Notes: a model not told the origin generated them from the sequence alone. DNA of 64,000 bases from JAOXRU01 sp965247735 (GCA_965247735.1 CBDFHN010000002.1:2790001-2854000), one strand, 5' to 3'. Positions 26,734 through 36,865 are shown, counted from the stretch's first letter. Numbers and translations are program-made.

Positions 26734-26921
26734 TGATTGAATTTTCCAGAAAAATAACAACAATTATTCAACTACGCAAAAAGATTGCGCACATAAACAT
26801 AACATTTGTATCGGAATCAATAATAAGTCTTTTTATGGGCTTTGTAGAAACGCTCCGCTGAACGAGGAGTCAGCGGAGTTAAAAAAGCCAATTGGCTATT
26901 GACAAAATAACAACTATAGAT
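26734..26921. promoter_or_regulatory. Divergent WYL / rtcB control region with a GC-rich hairpin
   Basis: Carries a perfect 9-bp stem CTCCGCTGA (26853-26861) / TCAGCGGAG (26870-26878) with loop ACGAGGAG, 43 bp before the rtcB ATG. Two TTTG boxes (near 26806 and 26840) could form part of a promoter, but no TAnnTTTG box is exact. The hairpin may be an operator or an RNA element in the rtcB leader. It is not followed by a T-run, so it is not a simple terminator. Confidence 0.5.
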
Positions 26922-28313
26922 ATGGAAAACAAAACAACAATTACAGGACATACATTACTAGCATTAGGTTTTAAATCAGGAAAATGGTTTCCTACTGCTT
27001 TGGACTACATTAATAACAATGATTTAAGCAAGGAAGAAATTCTTGATTATTTAGAACAATATAGAACAGCTCCTACTATAGAATTACATGAAACAGCAAT
27101 TCCGTTTGCCATAAATATAAAGGCAGAGAACGAATTGGAAGAAAGTAATGTTAACACGGTAGTTTCTACTATGGAGACCTTAATGAAAACACCGACATTG
27201 GTTAACGGCGCTATTATGCCAGATGCATGCCCTACGGGAAGTAATGGAACAATACCTGTTGGTGGTGTTGTAGTTGCAAAAAATGCAATACACCCAGGAA
27301 TGCATAGTGCTGATATTTGCTGTTCGGTAATGCTTACCGATTTTGGAAAAGCAGATCCTAAAGCAGTTTTAGATGCTGCACATGCTAATACTCATTTTGG
27401 CCCTGGTGGTAGACCTAGAGGACAACAATTTTCATTACCTGATGAATTGACTGCCGAATTTAAAGCCAATCCGTTTTTAAATACAGAAAAACTAATTAGT
27501 GTGGCAAGAGAACATTTAGGTACTCAGGGAGATGGAAATCATTTTCTTTTTGTTGGAAAGTCTAAAAAAACAGGGAATACCATGTTAATTACCCATCATG
27601 GATCTAGAGCGGTAGGTGCCATTTTGTACAAAAGAGGGATGCATATTGCGGAGCAATTTAGAAAAGAAATTTCTCCTAAAACGCTAAAACAAAATGCATG
27701 GATTCCTTTTGAAACAGAAGAAGGTAAAAATTACTGGGGTGCTTTGCAAACCATTAGAAAATGGACAAAACTAAATCATGAATGTATCCATAATGCTACA
27801 TTAAACGTTTTAAAAATGGAAGCTGAAGATCGATACTGGAACGAGCATAATTTTGTATTTAAAGATAATGATTTATTCTACCATGCCAAAGGTGCTACTC
27901 CATTAGATGCTAAGTTTATGCCGGATATTACTGGCCCTCGTTTAATACCGTTAAATATGGCAGAACCAGTACTTATTGTGGAGGGAAATACCACAACAAA
28001 CAATTTAGGTTTTGCCCCACATGGTGCTGGCAGAAATATGAGTAGAACTCAGCATAAAAAAAACAATGCTGCCTTTACAAATGAAGAAATATTTAACAAA
28101 GAAACCAAAGGACTAGATGTTCGTTTTTATGCCAATGAGATTGATATATCGGAACTACCTAGTGCCTATAAAAATGCAGCAACAGTTAGAACCCAAATGG
28201 AAGAATTTGGTCTAGGAACTGTTATTGACGAGGTAATGCCTTATGGATGTATTATGGCAGGAGACTGTCAAAAAAATGCGCCTTGGAGGCGGAAAAAGAG
28301 AAAGAAGTCATGA
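26922..28313 (+). CDS. rtcB: RtcB-family RNA ligase
   Basis: 463 aa from the ATG at 26922 (a TTG 30 bp upstream is unlikely). RtcB joins 3'-phosphate or 2',3'-cyclic-phosphate RNA ends to 5'-OH ends using GTP and Mn2+. Visible motifs: IPVGGVVVAKNAIHPGMHSA followed by DICCS (metal site, Cys as in the family), GTQGDGNHF, LITHHGSRAVG, and HGAGRNMSR with the His that is guanylylated. The sequence is of the HPGMHSADICCS subtype rather than the E. coli type. The C-terminus is GCIMAGDCQKNAPWR plus a Lys/Arg tail. It heads an operon of RNA-end enzymes, and its stop overlaps the next ATG. Confidence 0.93.
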   Translation: MENKTTITGHTLLALGFKSGKWFPTALDYINNNDLSKEEILDYLEQYRTAPTIELHETAIPFAINIKAENELEESNVNTVVSTMETLMKTPTLVNGAIMPDACPTGSNGTIPVGGVVVAKNAIHPGMHSADICCSVMLTDFGKADPKAVLDAAHANTHFGPGGRPRGQQFSLPDELTAEFKANPFLNTEKLISVAREHLGTQGDGNHFLFVGKSKKTGNTMLITHHGSRAVGAILYKRGMHIAEQFRKEISPKTLKQNAWIPFETEEGKNYWGALQTIRKWTKLNHECIHNATLNVLKMEAEDRYWNEHNFVFKDNDLFYHAKGATPLDAKFMPDITGPRLIPLNMAEPVLIVEGNTTTNNLGFAPHGAGRNMSRTQHKKNNAAFTNEEIFNKETKGLDVRFYANEIDISELPSAYKNAATVRTQMEEFGLGTVIDEVMPYGCIMAGDCQKNAPWRRKKRKKS

Positions 28314-29008
28314 GAAGTAATTTAGTAGTAAACACAGAAATATTATACAGAACTTTCAGTGATTATTCTATTCCAGAAGATCTGAGAAAAAGAAGTTGTG
28401 AATGTTGTGTAAATGATGATGAAATTCAAATATTATTATCAAAACCATTAAACAAATTATCTGTTAATGAAATTGGTCATTTTATGCGTTCAGCAATATC
28501 AACATTTGGAGGCATCAATGATTATAAACATTTTTTGCCAAGAATATTGGAATTAATACAAAATGAAAAAAATGAAGTTACTGAGGATTTTTTAGATTAC
28601 GAAAAATTAAACTACGGAAAATGGAAAACATGGAAGATTGATGAAATCAAAGCGATTAGTAATTATTTCTTATCTCTATGGGAGAAAACTATTATCAATG
28701 AAAAAATCTCCATTAGTGAAATAGGAAATATTTTAACTATTGTTATAAGGTATTTAGACGTAAATGATCTTCTCATTATTTGGGAACAATCTAACTCTTT
28801 AAAATCAACAGAATTTATTGTTGATTTTGTTTTAAATGAAATTGGACTGAATCTAGCTATAAACAAAAAAGTATACTACACTATACTTGAATGGCTTTCA
28901 ACGGAAGTTGTTTTACAAAAAATAGAGAATACTTTTTTTACAGTTAAGGACAAAAAATTAGCAAATAGGATTTCAATCACCTATACCATTTTAAGCGAAA
29001 AATCATGA
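28310..29008 (+). CDS. Conserved protein of the RNA-repair operon, function unknown
   Basis: 232 aa from the ATG at 28310, which overlaps the rtcB stop (ATGA). Soluble, helical; N-terminal RSCECCVNDDEI, then LSVNEIGHFMRSAISTFGGI and NDYKHFLPRILELI. The Cys-x2-Cys-like start and the YKHFLPRILEL block recur in hypothetical proteins of many bacteria, but I know no assigned activity. Four-base overlaps on both sides mean it is made together with RtcB and the nucleotidyltransferase, so a role in the same repair process is likely. Confidence 0.75.
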   Translation: MRSNLVVNTEILYRTFSDYSIPEDLRKRSCECCVNDDEIQILLSKPLNKLSVNEIGHFMRSAISTFGGINDYKHFLPRILELIQNEKNEVTEDFLDYEKLNYGKWKTWKIDEIKAISNYFLSLWEKTIINEKISISEIGNILTIVIRYLDVNDLLIIWEQSNSLKSTEFIVDFVLNEIGLNLAINKKVYYTILEWLSTEVVLQKIENTFFTVKDKKLANRISITYTILSEKS

Positions 29009-29751
29009 AAACAAAAATATTAAAGAAACTAAAACAAATAGAACAAGACAATAATATAGAAATCTTGTTTGCAGTAGAATCGGGGAGCAGAGCATGGGGT
29101 TTTGCTTCTCCAGATTCTGATTATGATATCCGTTTTGTTTACAAAAGCAATACAGATTGGTACCTTAACCTTTGGGATCAAAAAGATACTATTCAGTTTA
29201 TGACCGAAGATGATTTAGATGGTTCTGGTTGGGATGTTAGAAAAGCCATAAAACTATTGGCAAAATCTAATGCCTCACTTTTAGGCTGGTTATTTTCGCC
29301 TATTGTTTATCGTACAGATGCTGTATTTTTAGAGGAACTAAAAGACCTTGCCATTGCAAATTTTAATCCTGTTGCTGGTTTTTATCACTACCATAGTATG
29401 AATAAAGGTTTTGAAGAAACGCTAGACACAGATAGTATGACACTAAAAAGTTATTTCTACACCATAAGAACAGCTTTATGTGCCAATTGGATCTTGAAAC
29501 ACAATACCATTCCTCCTGTAGTTTTTACAGAATTGTATTCATTAATTGATGCTGCTGAAGCTAAGCTTTTAGATGAATTAATTCTGTTAAAGAATAATCA
29601 TATCGAAAAAAGCAAAGAAAAAGTAGCTGATAAATTGATACAACTAGCGAGAAGAATAATAAACGAAAATAATAACACTAAAAATGATTTAGAAAATACA
29701 AAGCCAAATGCGATGACTTTCAATAAATTATTTCTAAAAACAATACAATGA
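29005..29751 (+). CDS. RlaP-type nucleotidyltransferase (polymerase beta superfamily), copy 1
   Basis: 248 aa. Residues about 20-50 (FAVESGSRAWGFASPDSDYD followed by IRFVY) are the GSR...DxD catalytic strand-loop of the polymerase-beta nucleotidyltransferase fold; a further acidic residue lies in DTIQF. The remainder, including NASLLGWLFSPIVYR and FYHYHSMNKG, fits the RlaP family that was described in bacterial RNA-repair operons, where it is thought to add nucleotides to or process damaged RNA ends. The start overlaps the previous stop and its stop overlaps the start of the second copy. Confidence 0.88.
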   Translation: MKTKILKKLKQIEQDNNIEILFAVESGSRAWGFASPDSDYDIRFVYKSNTDWYLNLWDQKDTIQFMTEDDLDGSGWDVRKAIKLLAKSNASLLGWLFSPIVYRTDAVFLEELKDLAIANFNPVAGFYHYHSMNKGFEETLDTDSMTLKSYFYTIRTALCANWILKHNTIPPVVFTELYSLIDAAEAKLLDELILLKNNHIEKSKEKVADKLIQLARRIINENNNTKNDLENTKPNAMTFNKLFLKTIQ

Positions 29752-30820
29752 CACTTTCAGAACTAAAAAAATCTGGACATATTATATTTGAGTGTATTGC
29801 AGGTAGCAGAGCCTATGGATTGGATACTGCTACTTCCGATACCGATATCAGAGGTGTGTTTGTTCTTCTAAAGAGCATTTTTATTCTTTAGATTATATTG
29901 GGCAGATAAATAACGAGACTAATGATATTGTCTATTATGAATTGCGTAAATTTCTAGAACTGTGTGCTAAAAACAATCCAAATATATTAGAATTATTAAA
30001 TATTCCGGAAGAATGCATCCTATATAAAGATCCACTGTTTGACACCATAAAACTAAGTCAGTTTTTATCTAAAAAATGCGAACTCTCTTTTGCAAACTAT
30101 GCCTATACGCAAATTAAAAAAGCAAGAGGTTTAGAAAAAAAGATTGTAAATCCTATTGCAAAAAAGAGAAAAACTGTTTTAGACTTTTGCTTGGTATATA
30201 CTAATGGAAAAACAATGGCATTAGCCGATTTCCTTGCAGTAAAAAACATAAAACAAGAAGACTGTGGAATAACAAACATAGCGCATTTAAAAGACTGCCA
30301 TAATCTATATCACAGTACAAGTATTCCGTATAAAGGTATTGCAAAAAGTGATGCTTCAAATGATATTTCGCTAAGTTCCATTCCTAAAAGTGAAGAAGCT
30401 ATAGGAATGCTGTTTTTTAATAAAGATGGCTATGCCACTTATTGTAAAAAATATAAGGAGTACTGGATTTGGGTAACAGAAAGAAATGAAGAACGGTATA
30501 AAACGACAATAGATCATGGTAAAAATTACGATTCCAAAAACATGATGCATACCTTTCGTTTGTTACATATGGCGAAAGAAATTGCTGTAGAAAACACCAT
30601 TAATGTAAAACGGAAAGACCGTACTTTTCTCTTAGATATTAAACAAGGAAAGTACGAATATGAAGAATTGGTTAGTTGGGCTGAAAAACTAAAAACGGAA
30701 CTAAAAGAAGACTATGCTTCGACAAATCTTCCTGAATATGTGAGTCTAAAACAAACCAATGAATTACTCATAAAAATCAGAACTGAATTTTATGCTAAAA
30801 ACGATAAAGACCGCAATTAA
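29748..30820 (+). pseudogene. RlaP-type nucleotidyltransferase, copy 2, with a -1 frameshift
   Basis: The frame starts at the ATG 29748 (overlapping the previous TGA) and reads MTLSELKKSGHIIFECIAGS then RAYGLDTATSDTDIRGVFVL, the catalytic GSR...DxD motif. It then hits a stop after the motif because one base is missing near 29866-29869 (..GTTCTTCTAAAGAG..; a CCT codon would restore KEHFYSLDYIGQI...). The remainder is open to 30820 and carries ELLNIPEECILYKDP and HGKNYDSKNMMHTFRLLHMA, typical of this family. Full length would be about 357 aa. It may be a true inactivation, an assembly error or a slippage site; there is no obvious slippery heptamer. The stop codon lies in the terminator palindrome. 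Confidence 0.8.
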
Positions 30821-30840
30821 TTGCGGTCTTTATCGTTTTT
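30797..30840 (+). terminator. Perfect 22-bp palindromic terminator overlapping the rlaP-like stop
   Basis: Arms 30797-30818 and 30819-30840 are perfectly complementary (half-site AACGATAAAGACCGCAATT), ending in TTTTT on the plus strand. The TAA stop of the upstream gene is at the centre. Because it is symmetric it could stop transcription from both sides. Confidence 0.85.
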
Positions 30841-30950
30841 AGAGCTAAGCAAATAGCAATCCAACAAAAAATACTAGATAAGCCATTAAAATAACAGCAA
30901 ATTATCTTTTTTTGAATTATCTTTATTGATTACAAATAAGCCCCAGTTTA

Positions 30951-31367
30951 ATGACCAATATCAATATTAACCTAAAGCGTTTAGGCAAAAAGAAAGTTCA
31001 TTCCCTACCAATTATCTTAAAAAACAACTGTAATACGCTACAACTTCTAATTACTAAACTCGTCAAGAATAAAGTTGAAGAATTCAATCAAAAAAGAGAA
31101 GACAATAAACTGATTTCTTTTTTAACTCCTACAGCAATTCAAGAACAATCAGAAACAGGAAAAGTTGGCTTCGGAGATATTAATAACCGTACCAAAGCGG
31201 ATCTAGAAACAAGCATTGCTAATGCCTTACAAGCTTTTGAGGATGGTTTGTTTGTAGTTTTTATAGATGATAACGAGATTACATCACTAGAACAGACAAT
31301 TACTTATACAGATAATAGCGATATAACTTTTATTAGAATGACTTTCCTTACTGGTACCTACTGGTAG
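30951..31367 (+). CDS. Small conserved-looking protein next to the DUF4132 gene
   Basis: 138 aa, soluble. Basic N-terminus (INLKRLGKKKVHSLPI), then KVGFGDINNRTKADLETSIA and ALQAFEDGLFVVFIDDNEIT, a pattern suggesting an alpha/beta fold. I do not recognise a family. It is separated from the RNA-repair operon by the strong terminator and lies 51 bp before the large DUF4132-like gene, with which it is probably cotranscribed. Confidence 0.6.
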   Translation: MTNININLKRLGKKKVHSLPIILKNNCNTLQLLITKLVKNKVEEFNQKREDNKLISFLTPTAIQEQSETGKVGFGDINNRTKADLETSIANALQAFEDGLFVVFIDDNEITSLEQTITYTDNSDITFIRMTFLTGTYW

Positions 31368-31418
31368 TAGTAGAAGCCTCATAAGTCCCTAAATAATTTA
31401 GAACAAAATTAAAAAAAC

Positions 31419-34400
31419 ATGATCCCAGCAGAACAAGCAAATGCTTATATAAAAAGTAAAAAACTAACCAGTATTACCAAACTTCAATTAGAAGATTTCT
31501 CTGAAACATACAAAGGTCTTGGATTAATAATTACCAAACTTTCTGAATATTACAATACTTCTAATATAGATATAGATGTCAATAGATATGAATATGATAA
31601 GTATTTTAAAAAAGACTATGTTATTAATCCATGGAAAACGGAAGAAGGGCAACGCTTGTCCATATTACTTTTTGGTGAGTTTCAGGCTTTTTATATTGCT
31701 ACTGCTTGGGATCTTATAAGTACCACACCCTACCAAGACTCTTATGATAGGCGTTCTTTTAGAACAACACCAAACGAAACTTATGTTTTAAGAAAAATTG
31801 ATTTTTTTCAGCATCTCTATAAAAACGGAAGAGCAGGCTATGCAGCAATTCCTATTTCTGAATTAATCCAATATGACTGTTATAATCAGCGTTACTACAA
31901 TAACAACTCCTACCTATTTGCGGCTGCTTTTCAGCATGAAGATCCAGAATTAATAACATTGGTAAATGATATTTTTCAAGGGGAAGATGAAATAGGTGGT
32001 GTTACTAGAAGTATCATTAAAGGATTATTACTCACCAACAAACAAAACAATTGGGTTTTAGTAGAGAAACTACTTTTGGCAGCGCAAAGGCAAGAAGGCC
32101 TTAGGCAAACCATACTAGAATCATTAGATGAAACCTCTATTGGAGCATTACACCATTTTATGAAGGTTATTGTAGATAACGACCTTATGAGATTTAGTAG
32201 TGTAGTAAGAGCTGTAGATACTTGGTTTGGATTTGAGTGGGATGCTCCCAAAAAAGCCACAGTAAAGCGCGTTTTAGAATTAAGTTATTCATTAATGAAA
32301 GACAAAAACTTAGTTTTAAATGCGGTAAAAAGTAAAGATAACCTTGAAGTTTATGTTGCTCTTTGGGTAATTGCTTTGGTTAATGCTGATGCAGCCAATT
32401 TAAGCGCAATTCAGCTGATAAAGACAGGAACCAAGGATAAAAAAATATTGGCAGCAATGTTTATAAACGAAACACAGCGAACCAATACAGAACTTATAAA
32501 ATGGATAGAACCTAATTTAGGAAACGACATAGAGCTTGATTATTGGGTATTAACATGTGCTCCACAACTTAGCCTATCTGATGATCTATTTCAAAAATTA
32601 AAAGACAGTGCCTCTTCTCTTCCCAACACAGGAAAAGTAGTAGAAGGTCAAGTCTTTCCTTGGACAAAATACACCATTAAACCCGATTTTTTCTATAAAT
32701 ACATGATCCTATTTGCCAATGAGGAACAAACAATATCCATGGCAAAAAATATAAGTGAAATTCCTTCAGAAAAAAGAGAAGAGTTCCTAAAGAATATATT
32801 CCCAGATCATTTTTCATATTACTTTCAAAGCAATAAAGAACTTCCAAAAATCGATTTAGATAACGAGCCATGGAAACGAGATTTAGTTCATCAAGCTATT
32901 AAAGATAGAAACGAATCGGTGATGGCTACAGGGCTGCAAATCCTTAATGCTATGGATTTGAATCAAGATGATTTTTTTATTTTAGAAGACATCTTATCTA
33001 GAAAAAGCGTGTTTTTACGATCAGAAACCATAAAACTTATAATTGCACAAGAAAATAATAAGATAGAGCACACCATAAAAAACCTGTTACAATCAAAAAA
33101 GGTAAATCAACGATTGGGTGGACTAGAGTTGTTAAGTATTTTACATGAAGAAGAAAAACTGATTGCTTTTACAACAACACAAATAGCACTATATTCGGAA
33201 CGAAAAAGCTTCTCTAAAAATGAAGAAGTATTCTTAGAAAAATTCTCTACCGAAACTGGAGAATTCACCTTCGAAAATGGTTTTGGTGTTATCGATTATG
33301 AAAACCTAAGTCCAATAATAACTCCTCAAATTAAGTTTAAAGCAGAGAAGAAATCAATGCTTACTAAGGTGTTATCAAAAAGCTCTTCTCAAAACACATA
33401 CCTTTTCCCCGATTTAGTTGACACAGGAAAAGTAATTACAGCAATAAACGCACTTGTTGATCTTTTTGAAGAACATAAAAATGATGAATATACCATTCAC
33501 TATCCAGAAGATGGATCTTCTAGTACTGTACTTTTTAACCAACATTTTGACCTTACCAAAAGCAATGCCTATAAACTAAGTAAAAAGGAACAACTAGACT
33601 ATCTACCACTAGCCGATGTGTGGAAAACATGGTACAAAAACGCTAATTTAAATGATTTTGAGCTGCAAACTGCTGTTCATTATTCTGCCAATTATAATGC
33701 TCGTTTTTCTAATTACCCACAATACATTCCTTTTATAAAACAATATATTCCTGAACTAAAAGGACTAAAACTTACTGCATCTCAAGAATGGAATTCATTA
33801 AATAGTAGAATCAACAGTCTCTTAAATTACTTTTTTGACGCTTATAAAGATCATAAAACACTTATCCATTATAAAGTCGATCAGATTGAAGATATGATTG
33901 CCAGACTTCCTGAAGATCTTAAAGCATTAGAATTCGAAGTTAGCAATTGGGATAAATCTATAAACCGTTGGTACGACTTTATTATATATGAAGGAATGGG
34001 GGCTGCAATTGATGATACTGACATTGATTATATCGATAAAAAAGGGGAGAATCCACTAAAACGTTTGTGGGATTTACAGATGTATTTACTAATGGCAAAA
34101 CTAAGCTACCCAAATACAGATAAGGATATAAAAGAAATTGCTGTTATTGATTATAATAAAAAAGACAACTTTCCTCATCCTCCAACATGGCTAACGGTAT
34201 ATTTACATCAACAACAGTTGATTACTGATGATGATTTTAAATACCAATGTCTAATCAATATCAGTATTATAGACCTATTAGAAGGACGAAGAAATTATAG
34301 AAATAGAAATTCTGCTGAAGAAAATCTTCCAAATCACCTGATGCATCCATTAAAAGAAAATCTTTTAAAAATTGAATTGGAACGTGGCGATTTGGCAACC

Positions 34401-36443
34401 GAAGCAACAAGATATACTTCTCGTTTTATGAAAATTAAAAAAACGGAGTATTTAATAGAGTTGCTCAAAAGAATGGGAAAAGAAACTTTTAATAGAGGTT
34501 ATTATTGGGGAAGTGATTCTTCCTTAAAATCTAGCTTTAGTTCCTTAATAAAAAGAAGTTTCCCTAATGAAAGTGATACTATTACTAATTTTATATCTTT
34601 AGCAAAAGACGCTAAAATTCCTAAAAAAAGATGGGTAGAGGTTGCTATGTATGCGCCACAATGGACACCTTGGATTGGAGAATTCTTATCACTTAACAAA
34701 CTGGAAGATGCCGTATGGTGGTTTCAAGCACATGCTTCTGACTATATGGATGCCGAAAAAGAAACCATAATTTCGCGCTATTCTAATATCGAAAAAAATG
34801 ACTTTATAAAAGGTGCCATTGATATTGATTGGTTTAATGAAATCTATCAGGATTTAGGAAAACAGAACTGGAAATTACTTCATGATGCTGCAAAATACAT
34901 ATCAGATGGTAATGGACATAGACAAGTAAAATTATATTCTGGAGTAATGCTAGGCGAAATAAAAATTAGAGAAACCCTAGCAAAAATTAAAGACAAAAGA
35001 GATAAAGATTATGTAAAAGCACTAGGGCTTATTCCGCTTAGTAAAACCAATAAAGAAAAAGACCTCTTAACTAGGTATAATCTTTTGCAAGTCTTTTTAA
35101 AAGAAAGCAAACAGTTTGGCGCACAGCGTCAAGAAAGCGAAAAAAATGCCGTAGAGATTGCATTAGATAACCTCTCTAGAAATGCTGGTTATGAAGATAG
35201 CATTCGTTTTTCTTGGGCTATGGAAGCCAAAGCCACTCAACAAATTATGGATAATGCCATCCTTACTTTTGATGATACAGAAATAACGCTTTTTATAGAT
35301 ACCAATGGTAAAGCAGATATTAAGGTTGTAAAGAATGGTAAATCTCAAAAATCAATACCTGTCAAATACAAAAAAGAAAAAACAGTTTTAGCCCTCATAA
35401 ATGGTAAAAACTATCTAAAAAAACAGTATTCCAGAACTAGAATTTCGTTAGAAAACGCAATGATAAGAGAGGACGAGTTTACAGCAGCAGAAATTTATAA
35501 TATAATGCTACATCCCGTAGTAAAAGCTCTGCTAAGCAAACTTATACTATTCAATAAAGAGAATGCCACTAGTGGTTTTTGGGACAATGATAAACTAGTT
35601 AATGCTGAAAAAAAACCAATTGTTGTTAATGCGAATGATAGGTTTATAATTGCACATCCATCTCATTTATATCAAAGTGTGGAATGGGATTTATACCAGC
35701 GTTTTGCATTTGATACGAGTTTGGTTCAGCCTTTTAAACAAATTTTTAGAGAATTATATCTTGTTACCAAAGATGAAATAGAAGCAGGAACAAGTTCTGA
35801 GCGTTACCAAGGACATCAAATTCAGCCTAAAAAAACAGTAGCCTTGCTTAGATCTAGAGGGTGGACTGTAAGTAACGAAGAGGGTTTACAGAAGGTGTAT
35901 CATAAAAAAGGATTTATTGCTACCATTTATGCAATGGCTGATTGGTATTCACCATCAGATATTGAAGCACCTACCTTAGAACAACTCTGTTTTTATTCTA
36001 GAAAAGATTATAAATCTATTCCACTAAAAGATATTGATCCTGTAACTTTTAGTGAAGTTATGCGAGATTTAGACCTTGTCGTTAGTGTTGCTCATGTTGG
36101 AGGAGTTGATCCTGAAGCGAGCCATTCTACATTACAAATGAGAGGCGTTTTAGCAAAAGAATCTGCCAGGTTATTTAAACTAGATAATATCACGGTAAAA
36201 GAACGTCATATACTTATTAAAGGAAAACTTGCATCATATAGTATACATCTTGGAAGCGGTATTATTAGTAAAAACGGATTGCAACTTTCTATTATCCCTG
36301 TTCATAGCCAACATAGAGGGCGTATCTTTTTACCATTTATAGATGATGATCCAAAATCTGCTGAAATTATTTCAAAAATGAAAATGCTTGCTGATGATAA
36401 TAAAATAAAAGATCCAACAATTCTGGCACAAATTAATAGTTAA
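31419..36443 (+). CDS. Large DUF4132 / MolR-like protein
   Basis: 1674 aa, no signal peptide or membrane segment. Most of the chain is helical repeat-like (segments such as KVIVDNDLMRFSSVVRAVDT and HTIKNLLQSKKVNQRLGGLE). The C-terminal third has the conserved block of this family: LRSRGWTVSNEEGLQKVYHK, DIDPVTFSEVMRDLDLVVSV, AHVGGVDPEAS, then a beta domain with IPVHSQHRGRIFLPFIDDD. Relatives include E. coli MolR/YehI; their biochemical role is not settled, although some carry WGR domains seen in poly-ADP-ribosylation proteins. It follows the RNA-repair operon on the same strand but behind a terminator, so a shared function is only suggested by proximity. Confidence 0.85.
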   Translation: MIPAEQANAYIKSKKLTSITKLQLEDFSETYKGLGLIITKLSEYYNTSNIDIDVNRYEYDKYFKKDYVINPWKTEEGQRLSILLFGEFQAFYIATAWDLISTTPYQDSYDRRSFRTTPNETYVLRKIDFFQHLYKNGRAGYAAIPISELIQYDCYNQRYYNNNSYLFAAAFQHEDPELITLVNDIFQGEDEIGGVTRSIIKGLLLTNKQNNWVLVEKLLLAAQRQEGLRQTILESLDETSIGALHHFMKVIVDNDLMRFSSVVRAVDTWFGFEWDAPKKATVKRVLELSYSLMKDKNLVLNAVKSKDNLEVYVALWVIALVNADAANLSAIQLIKTGTKDKKILAAMFINETQRTNTELIKWIEPNLGNDIELDYWVLTCAPQLSLSDDLFQKLKDSASSLPNTGKVVEGQVFPWTKYTIKPDFFYKYMILFANEEQTISMAKNISEIPSEKREEFLKNIFPDHFSYYFQSNKELPKIDLDNEPWKRDLVHQAIKDRNESVMATGLQILNAMDLNQDDFFILEDILSRKSVFLRSETIKLIIAQENNKIEHTIKNLLQSKKVNQRLGGLELLSILHEEEKLIAFTTTQIALYSERKSFSKNEEVFLEKFSTETGEFTFENGFGVIDYENLSPIITPQIKFKAEKKSMLTKVLSKSSSQNTYLFPDLVDTGKVITAINALVDLFEEHKNDEYTIHYPEDGSSSTVLFNQHFDLTKSNAYKLSKKEQLDYLPLADVWKTWYKNANLNDFELQTAVHYSANYNARFSNYPQYIPFIKQYIPELKGLKLTASQEWNSLNSRINSLLNYFFDAYKDHKTLIHYKVDQIEDMIARLPEDLKALEFEVSNWDKSINRWYDFIIYEGMGAAIDDTDIDYIDKKGENPLKRLWDLQMYLLMAKLSYPNTDKDIKEIAVIDYNKKDNFPHPPTWLTVYLHQQQLITDDDFKYQCLINISIIDLLEGRRNYRNRNSAEENLPNHLMHPLKENLLKIELERGDLATEATRYTSRFMKIKKTEYLIELLKRMGKETFNRGYYWGSDSSLKSSFSSLIKRSFPNESDTITNFISLAKDAKIPKKRWVEVAMYAPQWTPWIGEFLSLNKLEDAVWWFQAHASDYMDAEKETIISRYSNIEKNDFIKGAIDIDWFNEIYQDLGKQNWKLLHDAAKYISDGNGHRQVKLYSGVMLGEIKIRETLAKIKDKRDKDYVKALGLIPLSKTNKEKDLLTRYNLLQVFLKESKQFGAQRQESEKNAVEIALDNLSRNAGYEDSIRFSWAMEAKATQQIMDNAILTFDDTEITLFIDTNGKADIKVVKNGKSQKSIPVKYKKEKTVLALINGKNYLKKQYSRTRISLENAMIREDEFTAAEIYNIMLHPVVKALLSKLILFNKENATSGFWDNDKLVNAEKKPIVVNANDRFIIAHPSHLYQSVEWDLYQRFAFDTSLVQPFKQIFRELYLVTKDEIEAGTSSERYQGHQIQPKKTVALLRSRGWTVSNEEGLQKVYHKKGFIATIYAMADWYSPSDIEAPTLEQLCFYSRKDYKSIPLKDIDPVTFSEVMRDLDLVVSVAHVGGVDPEASHSTLQMRGVLAKESARLFKLDNITVKERHILIKGKLASYSIHLGSGIISKNGLQLSIIPVHSQHRGRIFLPFIDDDPKSAEIISKMKMLADDNKIKDPTILAQINS

Positions 36444-36528
36444 ATCTAAAAACGAATTTAATATAGAAGTAAGATTGTCCATTCGAGTGATTTTATTTAA
36501 TTGAGCGTAGCATAAATTGAATATAATT

Positions 36529-36573
36529 GTATCGAGAATAATAAGTATTAATAGTTAATACAGTTCTCGATAC
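36529..36573 (+). terminator. Long imperfect hairpin after the DUF4132-like gene
   Basis: GTATCGAGAA (36529-36538) pairs with TTCTCGATAC (36564-36573), and inside it GTATTAA pairs with TTAATAC. There is no strong T-run, so termination is likely but not certain. Confidence 0.5.
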
Positions 36574-36695
36574 TAATTTCCTATCAGAAATTAACTCGAA
36601 CAGACACATCAGCTATAAATACATCAAATTAAACTAGTGAATAGCCAAAAATCATCTTTTTAATAAATAGTAAACAACACAATTTTATAGCCAGA

Positions 36696-36728
36696 TTTGG
36701 ACTTTATTATAAATTATAGCCATCTTTG
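36696..36728 (+). promoter_or_regulatory. Bacteroidota-type promoter of small transcription unit 1
   Basis: TTTG at 36696-36699, 21-bp spacer, CATCTTTG at 36721-36728 (one mismatch to TAnnTTTG). An ATG follows 9 bp later. The same pattern precedes unit 2. Confidence 0.5.
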
Positions 36729-36736
36729 CAATACAA

Positions 36737-36865
36737 ATGAGAAACAATAACATACATATTAAGCCCGAATTACTGATAAATCAGTGTGATTATCGAATAG
36801 GAAAACCTTGTTTTTCTAAACGAAACGGACATTATGTAACTATAACTACTCATTTTTTAAGATGA
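36737..36865 (+). CDS. Possible 42-aa small protein, unit 1
   Basis: Open frame of 42 codons (MRNNNIHIKPELLINQCDYR to HYVTITTHFLR) placed between a promoter-like sequence and a strong terminator at 36894. The peptide is basic with two Cys and no membrane segment. I know no homolog. It might instead be a small RNA. A second 42-codon frame in the same setting at 37206 (shared C-(F/Y)-(S/T) and a late Gly, otherwise little identity) makes coding more credible, but not established. Confidence 0.35.
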   Translation: MRNNNIHIKPELLINQCDYRIGKPCFSKRNGHYVTITTHFLR

